Positions 11,912 through 23,743 of a stretch of 64,000 bases of DNA are shown here, in pieces (position 1 is the stretch's first letter; each line of letters starts with the position of its first letter). Location of the stretch: assembly GCA_027625915.1 (NCBI GenBank), contig JANTQA010000017.1:372001-436000 (forward strand), written 5' to 3'. A program made the translations under genes and the position numbers. The stretch is from Anaeramoeba flamelloides. Lineage: Eukaryota; Metamonada; Anaeramoebidae. The notes beneath the pieces were generated by a model. The model ran no database searches. It was not told the DNA's origin and was given only the letters and a program-made list of their open reading frames with translations.

Positions 11912-12799
11912 CAAGCTGTCACCCAGACTTTTGATTCCTTTTTCTAAATTCTGAAACAATCACCAAACACCACAACAACCCAAAAAAAATTTCTAGATCT
12001 CCAAATACCGGTCTTGGTTCGTCAAGAACAACAAACAAGTAAAAAAATTATTTGTCTACGAAACCAAATGATAAAATTGTTTATTCGAACCCACAAATTG
12101 TGCACCACACCTTTATCAGGAAAGGTCAAGCAATTGAAAACAAAATTTAAAAATAGTAAAAGCCTTACTGGGAAAGATATAGCTCTGTTGTCCCTATTGG
12201 GGAAAAAAGGAACGAATCTGGAATTGGTACACAACATATTTAAGTCAGATCTGGATCAATTTTTGGAATGGGCATGGAAGCAAATGGCTAGTAAAGCGTC
12301 CCCGCGTAATTTATCACAAATTTATCAATTTTGTTCCATCACAAAATACACCTGCGAGGAAACACAAGATTTTCATGAAATTATTCAAGGATCTCCAAAA
12401 ACAGTTTTATTAAGTAAACACTTTATAAATCTCCGATTGTCTGGCAATGACCTCGAAATGAAAAAGAGGATTTTAAAACAGATCGATTGGAATAACACCA
12501 AAAATCGAAAATACTTGTTAATTTCAATTTATTTAAGCATTTTTCTCAAGAAACATGACACAACCAGAAGTGACACAGGCATATTCCTCAATGCCGTCCG
12601 CGAGGAGATGGAACAATATATTCAAACTGATAAAAAAAAGTTGGAGAATTCCATCAGTTCTTATATTGGCAATATTGGGGTAAAGGAATTGATGTTCCTA
12701 TCAAAAAGACAAATGATTACAAACGATTTTTTCATAAAATCAATGACAGAAATTTTCATTTTAAAAAATATGCAGCACCCAGGCCTCTTTGAGAATTAA
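11727..12799 (+). CDS. Two-exon gene, unknown function, N-terminus faintly TFIIS-N/LW-like
   Basis: Exon 1 is 11727-11877 and exon 2 is 11997-12799, joined in phase 1 across a 119-base intron (GGTGAG ... TTCTAG) containing a long T run. The product is 317 residues. The ATG at 11727 is the first in frame. Residues 1-90 are helical (ILKLQDILQERKK, then DDILGLIKLYSAGL) and weakly resemble the transcription-factor TFIIS N-terminal helical bundle. A basic middle (about 85-130) and a helical C-terminal half follow. No catalytic motif, membrane span or signal peptide is visible. The last 39 bases overlap a convergent minus-strand coding-like frame. The codon composition is clearly coding against the flanks, but I do not recognise the family. 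Confidence 0.8.
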
Positions 12800-13161
12800 G
12801 AAATTCTTTATCAATTTATTACCAAAATCCAACAAATCATAGAATGGCAATATTTCTAGTTTTTCTCTGTTTGTGGGCGCGCCCTTCCAAGAAAATGATG
12901 GTATAACAGTACAAAATGAACTCAAATGAAATACTGGTATTTGAATTCTAAATGCGAAACAATTTTCACTTCCTTTCCCAGAGTCTTCTTTGCTAAATTG
13001 AGTTCTCAAAGAAGTAGAGGGTTGTATTTGTCTGAAAAAGATAATTAAAAATGAAGTTAAAATTTTCCCCCGTTTATAATTCAAATTCCAGTAAATCCCA
13101 ACAAAATAAATCTTAAACCAAGATGGTTTGAAATGCTTTTCATTACTTAATAATTGTGAGA
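12761..13161 (-). pseudogene. Coding-like minus-strand exon(s), gene remnant or 3' part of an unknown gene
   Basis: A minus-strand frame is open from an acceptor-like TAG at about 13162 to a stop at 12761. It contains convincing protein text such as SGKGSENCFAFRIQIPV, FSWKGAPTNREKLEILPFYD and NKLIKNFLILKEAW. A second acceptor-like site (TTTTTCAG, about 13034) lies inside, so the upstream piece (KHFKPSWFKIYFVGIYW) may be a separate exon or intronic. No start codon or upstream exon could be found. A diverged relative lies at about 20550-20850 on the same strand, sharing the TTTACTGGAATTTGAA block, the CAG acceptor and an xSSENF/GSENCF..IQI motif. It overlaps the end of the plus-strand gene at 12799. 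Function unknown. Confidence 0.45.
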
Positions 13162-14738
13162 TCTATGATTTTATGCTTAAATTTCTGAAAAGTGAAACAA
13201 GTTCGGGGAAAGTGTTCAAAGCCCAATTTCAAAATTAGTGGCAAACTTTTTAATTATTATTTTTTTCTTTTTTCGTTTGTCTTTCAAAAAATAAAATGAT
13301 TATACTCTATTTTTATTTATTAGTCTATATTAGTTATCATCTCTAAACACTTTTAGTAAAATACATTATTATTCAAAAAAAAAATAAATTATGGTGAGAG
13401 AACAATTTTGGACACAGAATAATGGTTGGACACCATTTTTAATTCGGAACATTGTAAAATTGAAAATCAAATCCTATTGATAACTCGGTAAATTTTATAT
13501 AAATCCAGGTTTAAATGTGTTAAAAGTTCATTAATCTGCGGTGTGTGTAGAATATTTATTTGAATGGTTGATAACTAAATTAGATCTTGCTATTTTAGCA
13601 AAAATCCAAGTTTTAGTAAAGTTTACTATTAATTCTGAAAATCGTAATTAAAAAACTTGCTTTAGATTATAAGAGATAAGCTTTTGAAAAAGTATAATTA
13701 CATTAAAAATTATTCTACTAAGTAGATTATTGTTATTTTCTTTAGTTATTTTACAAACAATTGAAATTAAAAATCATTTTCAGTAATGTTACCAATTAAA
13801 ATTGCTGTCCAACTATTTTTCTCTGTCCAACATTTTTCTTTCAACAGTAAAATATTTTTTTTTCTGTTGAAAAATGTGCCCCCATTTTTGAAACAAAGCT
13901 TAGAGTAACTATGTTTTCTGTTTTATTTGGAAAATGACAAGAAACCAGTAAGATCTTGGATTTTCCGAATATGCAAAAAACTTGAAATAAAGCTAACAGT
14001 TAAAAGAGTATAATTTACCCCTCTTCAGTTATATACACCTACACATATAAATAATGATAAAATAAATAAATACAGATTTTTGTTTTATGGATTTTTAATT
14101 ATTTACAGAGTTAACCAAAAATATACAAAAACAAATGTAATTATTACTATTTAAAAATTTTTTAATATATAAAACTGCGGATTTTCAAAATAAAAAACAT
14201 TAATTACCAATAATTTTATGCTTAAGTAAACAATTTATAATTTTAGCAGCAAGATGAGAATTTTTAATCTGTTATAGTCTAGTAGAGCCATTCATTTAAT
14301 CTACGTTTGAACGTGAATTGTTGTATTTAAAGTATTAAAACAAATCGTAACTAAATTTACCATTTTATAATTTAAAAAAAAGGAATTTTATTTTTTGTAA
14401 TTGAAAAGTATTAAGGAATATTTTGGATAAATGTTTTGAAAAAAGAAAATAATAAGATTATATAAAGAGAAACACAAAATTCTTACAAAAAGTTGGATAA
14501 ATATGATAAAAAAAATCATTTAAACAAAAAAAATCTCTTATTTTATTCCTGTCCACTTTGTGTCTTTAATACAGTATATTTGTTGCCTTTTTTTGTTTTT
14601 TTTTTTTTAAAGAAAAGTTTTCATAAAGTTGGAGGTGTATCTCTTTTGTTCCCTTTTGTAAACTCTTTTGTTGAAATTTCGAAAAGAAAATCAATAAAAA
14701 CACAAGAATTAAAAGTTAAATTTTTACAATTATGAATA

Positions 14739-14740
<2 letters not shown>

Positions 14741-14776
<36 letters not shown>
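14741..14776. repeat. (AT)18 microsatellite
   Basis: Thirty-six bases of uninterrupted alternating A and T, lying directly at the left boundary of the 14.78-15.36 kb repeat. Confidence 0.97.
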
Positions 14777-14779
<3 letters not shown>

Positions 14780-15362
14780 CCTACGAACCAAAAAAAACTA
14801 AAAATTGAAAACTGATCAAATACCTTACATTAAAAAAATTACAACAACTAAATGAAAAACTAAAAATAAATAAAGTTTCAATTTCACTGTTTCTTGAAAA
14901 CATTTTTTGCCAAAATCATTGAATTCACACTGGAAAATTATATATGTATTTAGATAAACTCTCTTATTTTAGCTTATTTACTAAAACAAATTCTAAATTA
15001 TGGGAATTTTATTTTCACAAAAGGCACTAATTTGATCCTCAAATGTTTTTTTTTATTTAGTTTTATTTGGGAAAATTAAAAAAACAGTTCAACTAAAAAG
15101 ATAAACTCTCTGGAAAATAATCTAATTCAATATTTTAACTTATTCTTTGGTTTCTAAAATTTCTCAACCCCAATTTTTCAAAAACAAATAAAAAAGTGCA
15201 CACTAATTTCAAAAAATATTTTTGATATTCAAAAGTTGAGAGTGTTTTTATTTTAAAAATATTTATACCAGTGGTTATTTGAATGTAGTTATAAAGCTAT
15301 ATTTCGAAAAATATTAATCAGAAAAAAAATAGTGCTTAATTTTATTAAGAACATATATTAAA
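14777..15362. repeat. ~590-bp dispersed repeat, copy 1 (copy 2 at 23.74 kb)
   Basis: This matches 23744-24336 in the same orientation along its whole length. Shared blocks include CTACGAAC, AAACATTTTTTGCCAAAAT, CTAAAACAAATTCTAAAT, AAAAGTGCACACTAATTTC and ATAGTGCTTAATTTTATTAA. No inverted termini, tail or open frame is evident. It is a dispersed repeat of unknown class. Confidence 0.75.
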
Positions 15363-15799
15363 CTATTTTTATTTACTGGGGACTATTATAAATTTTTTAA
15401 TTATAAACCTTTCTTTCTAAGATGGTTGTTTCTCAAGTATATCCCTTGGAATCTTTTCATAACAATTCAAAGTATTAAATCTTTTTTTTCAAAGAAAATT
15501 ATGTTATTTATGGTTCAGGGAATATACATACCTTTCTTTATTTCAAGCAAAAAAATAAAAAAATAAAAAATTATTTTATTAAAAAGAGAAAATCAATTTT
15601 AAACCAAATTTGAACAAATAAATAACTAAAATAATAGGATTTTTAACAACTTATGTTTTCATTTTTATACCTGAAAAAAAAATATTTGGGACTGTTAACA
15701 AACTGAAAAATATTTTTTTTCACATTTTTGTTTTTTTTTTCCATTTTTTTTTTTTTGACACATAATATATTTGTTTTGTATTTTTTTTTACTGAGATGC

Positions 15800-16850
15800 C
15801 AATGTCCACTAATTAAAAATGTGTTATATACGTGTTATTGAAAGTATAAAAATGATTGTTGAGAAAAATTTAATTGATTTCTTTTGGAATTTTATTCGAT
15901 CTTTTCATTATGATATTCGATTAATAAATAAACTCCAATTCAAAATTTTTAACACACCAAAATTCAATTTGTGAAAAAAAAAACTTATTTAATCAATTAA
16001 AGAAGAAATACCAAATTAGAACCATTCACTAATTGAAATGCTAACACTTGTTTATAAATTACAATACTCACAAAACAATAAATAAATAATTATCAATACA
16101 AATAAATCTAGGGTGTGTTAAAAATTTTGGAGATGGGCAAAACAAAAAAATACATTAGTAAATTTGTTGAAATTCTATTAGGAATATTGATCGATCAAAT
16201 GGTTAGATACTACCAACTAATTTTATATGAGTTCTTCCATTTGGAAAAACTTGACTTTAACCTAATATCGATGGTTGAAAAAAATTTTTTAATCGAACGA
16301 AACAAATTACGTAATTCAAACAATGAAATGAAAACAAAAACTAAAAGATAAAAAAATGATTTTCATAACTTACAAAAATCAAAATTTTCTCAAATTTGAA
16401 TGAAATTGTATTATGTGATTGTCTGGAATGTTTTATCTGTGTGGAAAATTTTGAATTTTAGTTTATGAAAAATATCCACATTATTTAGATTTCCATTTCA
16501 AATAAAGACGACAAATCCCAACCTACTTAGTTTGGGGTCTTGATTTCTAAAAGAAAAGTATGAAAAATGAAGTGAAAAATGTTTTCTATTTATTATTCAA
16601 ATACCAATTGAAGATCAAAATGAAAATTATAGTTTTTCTCAATCGAACTCTCAGAATTTTTAGTTGATAAATTTTTAAGAAAATGTATCGATTTTACAGA
16701 TTTGGCCACTTTAGATATCAATTATTCTTTGGTGTGTATTATCCATATAATTTCTTCTTTTTTTCAAAGGTGAATTATTATAAATAAATGATATTTGAAA
16801 AAAAATTGTTTTTTTGGATACCCTTCCCTAGAAACAAATTGTTAACTATA
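15800..16850. mobile_element. Diverged copy of the 42.46-kb element, split by another insertion
   Basis: Positions about 15810-15928 match 42655-42782 (GTGTTATT, GATTGTTGAGAAA, TTCGATCTTT). Positions 16466-16810 match 42785-43125 (TCTAAAAGAAAAGTATG, AAATGAAGTGAAAAATGTTT, TTATTATTCAAATACC, TCAAAGGT). The two halves are separated exactly by the 537-bp element at 15929-16465. The GGGGCCC terminal repeats of the intact relative are not preserved here, so this is an old copy. Confidence 0.65.
15929..16465 (+). mobile_element. TA-flanked TIR element with ~80-codon ORF, copy 1
   Basis: One of four near-full-length copies (537 bp). The ends are inverted: TAAACTCCAATTCAAAATTTT on the left against TAAACTAAAATTCAAAATTTT from the right. 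Both begin with TA, suggesting a TA target as in Tc1/mariner-like elements. An internal inverted copy of the left end (GGGTGTGTTAAAAATTTTG, about 16111-16129) lies just before a reading frame. That frame, ATG at 16133 to a stop at 16351 (72 codons), reads ILIDQMVRYYQLILYEFFHL and ends in MKTKTKR. Other copies have an ATG where this one has TAG at 16109, so the ancestral frame was about 80 codons. No transposase motif is recognised. Confidence 0.8.
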
Positions 16851-17139
16851 CCCACAAAGAAAATATATTTTGAAATTATTATTTTTTGAGAATTTCAAAG
16901 CTAAAAAGTATGAATAAAAAATGCCGAATTATTAGTATCTAACGAGTGTAAATTAACCTCTATGATGCATTTTTACTTTTATTTCCTCAAAGGGAATTTA
17001 AGCCTAAAATTATAGTTCTCAGGATTATTATTACTTGAAGAATATACCCTAATTATTTTCTAGCCAAAAAGCAAAAAGAAAAAACTGAAAAGAAAAACGA
17101 AAAAAAGAAAAACAAAATAAAAAAAGAAATTTAAAACGG

Positions 17140-17610
17140 ATTTATAAGAATCATTTGGTATAAAACCATCTATAAAAAACCAAAAATATCTTGGATTAAG
17201 GATACACCCAAAATCAAATTCAGACTACTTTTGGTTAATTTACTTTAAATTGATAATTGATGATGAATGTTCACTTGGGGAGGTTTCTTCTTTAATAGTT
17301 GTAATTACTTTTAATTTTTGATCTGATTTGCTTTTTACCTTTGTTATTTTTATAGTCTTTGCTTTTTCTTTTTTTATTTTCAAGTTACTCATACTATTAT
17401 GTTTCAGTGTCACAGTATTAGCAAGTAACCACTTGATCTTTTTCCTTTGTATCTCTTCTTCCCAATATAAAGAAAAAAAAAAAACAGTAAAAAAATAAAT
17501 AAAAAAAAAATCTTGACAATTAATTGCCAGAAGAACAATTACTGATCGAAATAAAAACATGACATTAAAACAAAATTAAAAATAAAAATTATTAAAATTA
17601 TCCATAAGAC
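17140..17610 (-). pseudogene. Exon-like duplicated segment (relative at 29.88-30.29 kb)
   Basis: The minus strand carries a coding-like frame ending at 17240 with text EEEIQRKKIKWLLANTVTLK and a Ser-rich tail. The same stretch recurs decayed at 29880-30290, sharing ATAAGAATCATTTGGTATAA, CTTTTGGTTAATTTA and CACTTGATCTTTTT. It lies just beyond the stop of the PAS gene and could be the last exon of a lost paralogue. No start or confident splice partner was found. Confidence 0.4.
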
Positions 17611-17723
17611 ATTATTATTGATAAAATAAATTAATTAAAAAAAATAGGATTATTAAACAAATAATTATATATTTTCAGTTTTTGATGAATTGATTAATAG
17701 ATCTGTTATTTTGTTTTGTTTTT

Positions 17724-19314
17724 TTAATTATTTGTATTATTTTCAACATTTTCTTCTACTATGATACTAGTTAATTTTTTAAAGATTTTCTTTTGTTTAA
17801 CAAGAGCAGATTTAACTTCCTTTAATTGCAATTTCATTTTTTGATTCTGTTTCTCGGATTCTTCTCTTTGTTGTTTTTCTATTTTAAAATCTCCAAGTAT
17901 TTTTTGAAGGTGATTTTCTATTGGGATAAAAGATAAATTTTTTGTTGCATTTCAATAATAATAATAATAAAAAAAAGGTAAATTTCAATTTTCCAAAATT
18001 AACAAACTATACCAAAAAAAACACAAAAATAAGATATAAAAAATATATAATTATAAAAAAATAACAAACCTAATTCACGATATTTTTTTCTTGATTCTGA
18101 TTTTGCTGTATGACTTTTTTCTAATATCTTTTTAATATAGACGTCACGAGATTCAAGAGCTTGATAAAAAATCTTTTCAAATTTTTGAAACTCTTCAATT
18201 ATTTTTTTTTCGGCGGTTGAATTGTTTGTTGATCGAACGATATTTTTTGCTTTGTCTTGGAAATTTAAAAATTCGTCGTCTATATCAATTTCACCAACGT
18301 CAAGTAATATTTCTGTCCTTTGTGTATTTGTGGTGGTATTATTCATTTTTGAGGAAATGTTCTGATTCGTTTGGGTTGAAAAAGACTCCATTCCTAATGT
18401 ACTGGTTTTGGATTGTGATTCAGAACCATTTTCACTTTCAGACACATCAATATTAACAAACCTTGGATCAATGGATCCGTCCGTCTTCTCATCATTTGGG
18501 TCACTAACTGGTCTCCACATAACTTGACAATTAATTTGATCTTCGACTTTTAAAATGGTTAAATAAACCCGTACATAAAATAATTCTCCTGTTATTGTTT
18601 GGTGTTGCCAAATAAAATCTATTTTTCCTGTTTTACTCCTATTTGAAGAAAAATATTAATTTTTTTTTATTTTTGAAAGCATTGTGTGAAAATTAAAAAA
18701 AATTTCAAATAAAATAAATAGGTTTAAATTTTATGAATTCGATTTCAAAATTCTTTGTTTGTGTTTCTCTTTTCGTTCAGATTATAATTTTGAATATTTT
18801 TGAATAATAATGAATTTTTCAAAAAGATCTTGTTTTGAAATTACTTTTTTAGAGAGCTAAAGCTTTTATAAATACTGAAAATGGAGGTTTTTTTTTCTGA
18901 AATTAAAAAAACAAAATTTCATTAAATAATATTATTACAATCATTATCATTCAAGAAAGATCTTTTTTGAATCTCTAATTTGCTCAAAAAAATGTAAAAA
19001 CAATCTTTAAAAAAAAAAATGAAAATCTAAAAAATAAGATAATCATACTCATAAACACGTTTCACAACAGCCTCAGAACCAGACTTGCTATCAACACCAA
19101 GGTGCTCTTGTCTTAATGGAGAGATCATGGCGGGGGTTATATTGACTTTCTTATTTTTCTTGATATTCAGCATCCTTAAAGCTGCACGATTAATGAAAGT
19201 GAAATTTGTTTTGTCATCGATTAAAAGGATTGCCTCTTTTGATTTGGAAATCATCTTTTTATATTTTCTCCAAGAAGATTTGGAAAGTGTTTTGTGTGAA
19301 TTAACGTTACCCAT
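17724..19314 (-). CDS. PAS-domain / coiled-coil protein with predicted N-myristoylation
   Basis: Three exons on the minus strand: 19314-19049, 18638-18070 and 17917-17724, joined across GTATGA..AATAG and GTTTGT..AATAG introns. The frame is kept through both junctions and gives 342 residues. The start MGNVNSHK fits the N-myristoylation pattern (Gly2, Ser6), suggesting membrane association. Residues about 18-150 look like a PAS sensor fold: SKEAILLIDDKTNFTFINRA, then after intron 1 DFIWQHQTITGELFYVRVYL and DQINCQVMW. A Ser/Thr/Asn-rich linker follows. Residues about 220-342 are charged and helical, probably coiled coil (IEKQQREESEKQNQKMKL). No kinase, RGS or cyclase output domain is present. 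PAS proteins of this shape act as small-molecule or redox-linked sensors in other organisms; the ligand cannot be told from sequence. Introns are 410 and 152 bases. Confidence 0.85.
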
Positions 19315-20549
19315 GTTAAATAAGAACTTTATGAAAAATTAAAAAATTGAAAATGATATTACAAAGTAAAAATAATGATTGAAAAAATAAAAATATTTGT
19401 TTAAAAAGACCTGACAAAAAGTTATAAGAAATTTTGACACCTTCTTTTTAGTAGGGATATGAGTGCTTTTTCATTTGACATCAAGTGTCAATAAATTAAA
19501 AATACAAAGAAGGTAAATTAAAAATAAATTAACAATTTCAATTGAAAGGAATTTGCCTTGAAGAAGAAAAGTAATGAAAAGAACTTGTTGGAATTTGACA
19601 GAATTTGGATTAAAAAAATTTTTTTTCAAAATAAAAACAAATTTAAACAGATCTTTGTACATAAAAAAAATCAATCACTTAGAAAATTGAGCAAATTATT
19701 AATCTAAAAAGAAGTTACCTTGAATGATTGAAACGTTTGGGTTAAACAGTTTGTTTTCAATTTTTTGAATCATAACTTATCCACTTTTTAAAACAATTAC
19801 TTTAATTTTGTCTCTATTTTTAACCAAGATCAAGTATATTCACAATTTAATTAATATAAGAGAAATGTTTGATTGGAAAAAACTTTTAATCCCGAGAATT
19901 CAATAAAAAAAGCTTTTAAACAATAACCAAGTGTATTATTGAAGACAACCAAAAGTATCTCAAAAAAGTGATCAATTTAAAAAGTTTTTTTTTGAAAATA
20001 ATTACCTTTAAAAATTTCTTGAATCGCAATACTTTCGGTTTCTTCAAGACTGGGTGAGGATAGAAAAGTTTTCGGTTTATATAATTGAAAAAATTAAAAA
20101 TGAGGATTTAGAAAAAACAAAAATCCATTAAAAAATTTTTTTCTTAATTTACTTTTTAGAAATTTATTTAACACAATTTTTATTTAAGAATTTTATTCGT
20201 TGATTCGAGAAGAAACATTATAAAAAGATGTTTGTTAAAATATTCCTGAAGGAAATGCTTGGTAAACAGACTTTTAAGATTGAAAAGTGATATGTTAAAT
20301 AGAAGTTTTGAAAAATGAAAAAAACAATCACTGTATTTTTTCAAAAAATAAAAGAATTAAATGATCAAATTCTCAAATAGTTCTTTGGAAGAAATTTCAA
20401 TGGTGTTGTTATTTTCTTTTGTATTTATTTTAGAAATTTTAAAATTGTTAACATTTTTTATTACTGATTATTGAATTTTATAGGGGACAAAGTTTCAACA
20501 GGTGTTTTTATTTCAATAATGAAATATTTCAATTACGTTTCTTTGTTAA

Positions 20550-20850
20550 TCACAATTTATACTCAATGTCTAATTGTATTTGAAGAATAAACGATCCAAA
20601 ATTTTCACTTGATTTTCCTCTTTTACGAATAAATTTCAAAGAAACAGATTGAAATTTGGGCTCTCTTTTTTTTTTGTTATATGTAATAGTTTGGGAATCT
20701 CTTGTGAAATCAAAATCAAATTGAATGACAGATTCTGAAGAATTGAAAAAAACAAAAACCACCCAAAATTCGATCCCATTTAAACTTCAAATCCAGTAAA
20801 CCATAGAAATGAATCAAATAATTAGAAAGCGAATCTAAATTAAAACACAA
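20550..20850 (-). pseudogene. Gene remnant related to the 12.76-13.16 kb frame
   Basis: The minus strand carries a 3'-terminal frame ending at 20550 with text SVIQFDFDFTRDSQTITYNK and RKRGKSSENFGSFILQIQLD. Upstream, a CAG acceptor (about 20732) and a TTTACTGGATTTGAAGTTTAAATGGGA block match the 12.76-13.16 kb segment at the same relative positions. The WNLNYKRGKIL text there corresponds to LDLKFKWDRIL here. No start codon is found. I take both as members of one unrecognised gene family, at least one of them decayed. Confidence 0.4.
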
Positions 20851-21012
20851 AAGGTCCATAACTCTTCTGGAAAAAGAACAATCATGAAATGACAAAAGAA
20901 GCTTAACTTTTTACCATTTATTCTACAAATACTAGCAAATAATAATTACAAATTTTTGAAGTATTGTAATTGATCCTAAATCATGGTAGGCTTTCCTTAC
21001 AAGAAAACAAAT

Positions 21013-22254
21013 CTGATTTTAAATTTAAATATGGTTATTTATCCATTAAATTTTAATTATTTATCCGTCCAAATTAATAATTTTTTTGGAAATTTTTTTT
21101 CCATTTTGAAGAAAAATAATCAATCCCAAATAATTGTATAAGAAATTTGTAAACTGACCAATTCGATAAATTCAAGTTACTGTTATGAATAAAAAAAAAA
21201 GGGATAAATCAAAAAAGTGAAAAAATTCTTGTTTTTTAAAAAATGTAAAAAATTAATTAAGAACATTTGTAAAATTAATAAAATTAACCAAAATTTTTTG
21301 AAGATAACAAGAATCCAAATGAGGATTAAAACCTTTTAAGGAGAATAATAATATGTAACTTTCAGATTTTCAATTATTTCAATTTCATCGTGATCAAGAG
21401 AGTTCTCGAAGAATGTCTTAAAGATCAAATACTTTATTTTTTCAAACTAAATCTACCCAAAACCAAAAGATTGATTACTATTTTTTATCTTTGTCATTTT
21501 AAAAATTATTCGAAAAATAAGTGTTTTTTGGTTTTGTTTTTGAATTATATACAATTACATTTGGTCTTTAATCCTTGATCTTGATATTCGATGATATTAC
21601 TTTAAAAATATAATGTTTTCAGGTTCGATTTAGATTTTCAACTACAAATTGAAAAGACCTAAATAGATCATTTTGAAAATTTATTTATCTTTCGAAGAAT
21701 CAAGTTTTTCTCAATTCCTCTCAGAATAATTCAGATCAAATATATAAGGTTATTTCTGAAATTAATAATTTATCAGATAGGGGTTGTCCTAAAAATGAAC
21801 TTTTTTCTCATTTTTGCTCACTCTTTACAATCAAAAAAAAAAGTATTTGAGTTTTAATACATTCTACTTGAAGGATCTTGATGAAATTGAAATAATTGAA
21901 AATCTGAAAGTTACGATTATTACCTTAAAATGTTTTAATCCTCATTGGGATTCTTGTTATCTTCAAAAAATTCTGGTTATTTCTATTAATTTTGCAAATG
22001 TTCATTATTAATTTTTTAAATTTTTTTTTAAAAAAAAATTTTTTCACTTTTTTGATTTGTCCCCTTTTTTTTTTTATTCATAACAGTAACTTGAATTTAT
22101 CGAATTGGTCAGTTTACAAATTTCTTATACAATTATTTGGGATTGATTATTTTTCTTCAAAATGGAAAAAAAATTTCCAAAAAAATTATTAATTTGGACG
22201 GATAAATAATTAAAATTTAATGGATAAATAACCATATTTAAAATTAAAATTCAG
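21013..22254. repeat. Fold-back element with ~385-bp inverted arms
   Basis: The left arm (21013 to about 21415) is the reverse complement of the right arm (about 21875 to 22254). Matching blocks include TATGGTTATTTATCCATTAA, TTATCCGTCCAAATTAATAA, AGAAATTTGTAAACTGACCA, AATGAGGATTAAAAC and AACTTTCAGATTTTCAATTA. The loop is about 460 bp and non-coding. The arms differ by scattered substitutions and small indels, so the element is not recent. Short open frames at 21390, 21814 and 21992 lie in the loop or arms and are incidental. No clear target duplication is seen. Confidence 0.8.
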
Positions 22255-22399
22255 AGGGATATGTAATGAAAATACAATATAAGAAATTTGGAGATTACAA
22301 TAAACTGGTCATTTCCAAAAAAAATTTCCGAAAATTTTATTTTAAAAGATTTTTTAAAAACTTTATCTAAAACAATTATTTAAATTTCAAAAATTGTCA

Positions 22400-22665
22400 T
22401 CCATTATTTATTGATTAGTATAGAATTACTTAAACCGAATTTTACTTATATTAAATATCTAAAAGTTTCCTATCTCAATTTTATATGATATTTTTTTAGG
22501 AGTGAAAATGGTAGATTATTATTTTCTTATTGATCTGAAAAAAATATTTCCACAAAGAGATCTAATCTTGATAGAGTTTCGAATAAAAGGAAAAATTTTA
22601 ACTGCATTTTATTGTTTAAATAAATCATTTAGGTATCCTTGTCATATTGCCTGTTTTTAGGGGGT
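22400..22665. repeat. Diverged dispersed repeat, relative of the Rab intron repeats
   Basis: The block CCTATCTCAATTTTATATGA followed by TATTTTTTTAGGAGTGAAAATGG and 'TTATTATTTTCTTATTGATC' matches 32975-33060 and 34355-34430. It is decayed and non-coding. Confidence 0.55.
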
Positions 22666-23743
22666 TTAATCACAACAAAATTATAAAAAGAACTAAATTC
22701 TTAAAACTATATTTTATTCCCTAAAAAATTCTTTAGACCCTTGTTTTGGATATTTGTTGAAAAATAAATTTTTCAAAATTTTTATTTAGCTTTAAAAAAA
22801 TTGTTATATTCTCAAACTTTTCAAACAAATTTTAATTTTGGAAATAATCATCAATTCTTAATTTTCCATTGGAATTGTGGAATTGAATATTTTATTTGTT
22901 TTTTTGGGAGGCTATTTTTCGGAAAACCAAAGAAAATTATGTTCAGTCGATTTTTCAATTTGCAATATAACATTTATTTTATAGAATTTAATTATACTTT
23001 GAATTTATTAAAAAGTTTGTAACTTAAAATTTGCACTATCATAAGAAAATATTTTAACAGATTATATATAAAAAATATTTATATCATATGGACGTTAAAA
23101 TGAGATAATATTTATGTGATTAGTTGATTCGTTGGGGTTAAAGATGAAACTATAAAAAATTATTAGATTTCTTAATAATATTTTAGTAAAAATTGAACTC
23201 AGTAATCAATTTGAAAATAAGGTAAGATGGAAAGGATATCGATTTAAATTAATATGAAAAACAAAATATTAATAATCATTAAAAAAATATTTATTAACTG
23301 ATATTAATTAACCAAGTCAAAAAAAAATAAAAAAAAATACAAGATTGGTTTTTATTACCAACTAATAAAAATTTTTTACATACATAAAAATTATATATAA
23401 ATTACTAATTATGTGACCATAATAAATCCCATTTCAAAATCATTGTTCGATTAAAAATCAAAATTGGAAAAAAAAATATTTTTACAAATTGTTGTTATCT
23501 ATTATAATAAAAAAATTACCGTTTTTAATATTCAGTTCTATACACGATAAATATTTGTTTTTCGTCAAAAAGTAAATAAAAAAAAGTAAAGAAAAAAAAT
23601 AAACAATTGGGCCCTTTATTTTGAATTTTAGTTTACAATAAGAAATAATATTTTTATTAGATCCAAAAGGAAAATTATTAAAATAGATTAAAAAACCTTA
23701 TCTATTTCTGAGAAAGTTTAAATAATTCTATCATTGATAAAAT

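Larger units (their letters stand above)
13162..17723. other. Gene-free region with nested repeats
   Basis: No complete gene is seen. It holds an (AT)n microsatellite, a ~590-bp dispersed repeat, a transposon-like element nested in another (15.8-16.85 kb), and an exon-like duplicated segment (17.14-17.61 kb). The stretch 13.2-14.7 kb is plain A/T-rich sequence in which I see nothing. Confidence 0.65.

Noticed and set aside
21390-22192. Three plus-strand frames in the 21-22 kb fold-back
   Set aside because: They fall in arms and loop of the inverted repeat and differ between arms.
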